Shown: one piece after another, positions 63,500-64,000 of the stretch
Position numbering within the stretch: the stretch's first letter is position 1
Layout: every line of letters begins with the position of its first letter
Assembly (NCBI GenBank): GCA_025267735.1
Contig: CM046301.1
Span: 11,406,190 to 11,470,189 of the forward strand
DNA: 64,000 nucleotides
DNA from: Mactra quadrangularis
Taxonomy: Eukaryota > Mollusca > Bivalvia > Venerida > Mactridae
Reading direction: 5' to 3'
Translations under genes and position numbers: made by a program
Notes under the pieces: model-generated
What the model saw: only the letters and a program-made list of their open reading frames with translations
Told to the model about the DNA's origin: nothing
The model's database searches: none

Positions 63500-63811
63500 T
63501 TGTTTCGTTTGGTTGGGTTTAACTCCGTAGCAACTCATTGTGTAGGTCATATAACAGCGGTCAGTCAACCTACTCACTGTTCCTGGATAGGCTAAATCTT
63601 TGTATTTAGCTGTTAACTAACTACTAGACGCATACGTTCGCCAGTGACTTACTACTGTCCTACATGATATAAAATCAGTGGTAGGAGGAAGAATGACCTT
63701 AGAAATTATTTCTTGACCAAGCTCCACTAAAGTATTAACCCCTCGGGAATCGAACCTACGATCCCTCGATCAGTAGACTTGTGTGCTATTGACTGAGCTA
63801 GCCGGGTGGGC
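63500..63811 (-). mobile_element. Full-length tRNA-derived SINE (family B)
   Basis: On the minus strand it starts GCCCACCCGGCTAGCTCAGT with an A box and B box (GGTTCGATTCCC), then a unique body and a tail ending in AACCCAACCAAACG. The 12-bp target-site duplication ACCTCGGGCAGT lies at 63488-63499 and 63812-63823. Short internal stretches recur at 18349-18512, 32382-32443 and 57381-57442. The shared ACGGCGTTAAACCC motif also links it to the family A tail. Confidence 0.9.
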
Positions 63812-63911
63812 ACCTCGGGCAGTATAGCTTTAACAAATTGACCTGAGACTGATAGGTACTTTACATGCTTCAGTATTGTTCAATTATTTATTAAACTGTC
63901 AATGGCGCATA

Positions 63912-64000
63912 CATTAACTCTGTTGATTTAAATATTCACTACAGTATTTTTATACTCATGCACGATCTATAAAGAAATATTTAAATCAACAGAGTTAATG
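63912..64000. repeat. 25-bp perfect inverted repeat at the window edge
   Basis: CATTAACTCTGTTGATTTAA (63912 onward) is mirrored exactly by the last 25 bases of the window. The loop is about 39 nt. The pairing cannot extend left of 63912 without sequence beyond 64000, so the true size is unknown. Confidence 0.8.

Overview
The window looks like nuclear DNA of a bivalve mollusc, and a heterodont or venerid clam is my best guess. It is AT-rich with short exons in long introns and standard GT-AG splice sites. It is crowded with short non-autonomous elements of kinds common in bivalves: tRNA-headed SINEs, hAT-like MITEs, and 'pearl'-like elements with roughly 160-bp tandem cores or an ACGG microsatellite. 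The species is an inference; the animal gene structure is directly visible.

Two conserved genes were reconstructed exon by exon, with reading phase agreeing at every junction. POLE2 (DNA polymerase epsilon subunit 2) lies on the minus strand at 309-25220, with 15 coding exons and 523 residues. FIBP (acidic FGF intracellular-binding protein) lies on the plus strand at 26732-34283, with 10 coding exons and 363 residues plus an optional spliced 3' exon at 36580-36625. They are head to head: the POLE2 start codon and the likely FIBP non-coding first exon sit within about 120 bp, around an E2F-like site, so they probably share a bidirectional promoter.

The last POLE2 intron (393-13129) is 12.7 kb. 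Besides many repeats it carries a same-strand intronless ORF of 148 codons (8328-8774) with its own TATA box and poly(A) signal, probably a nested gene of unknown function. POLE2 intron 1 carries a 25-nt exact copy of part of POLE2 exon 2.

From about 38 kb rightwards there is no recognisable conserved gene. The best candidate is a three-exon plus-strand model (45049-48107, 65 residues) with agreeing phases and a poly(A) signal at 48400. Two isolated start-codon-plus-donor segments (45929-45954 minus, 56312-56371 plus) could be first exons of other genes. The rest is intergenic sequence with SINEs, a LINE relic, a few hairpins and a possible enhancer with an RFX X-box next to an E-box (54301-54332).

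The most informative mobile elements are those with intact target-site duplications: hAT-like elements at 7176-7637, 33268-33464 and 36123-36473, an expanded fold-back element at 39031-39411, and SINEs at 32704-32998, 57813-58103 and 63500-63811. No prokaryotic genes, CRISPR array, rRNA gene or true tRNA gene was seen.
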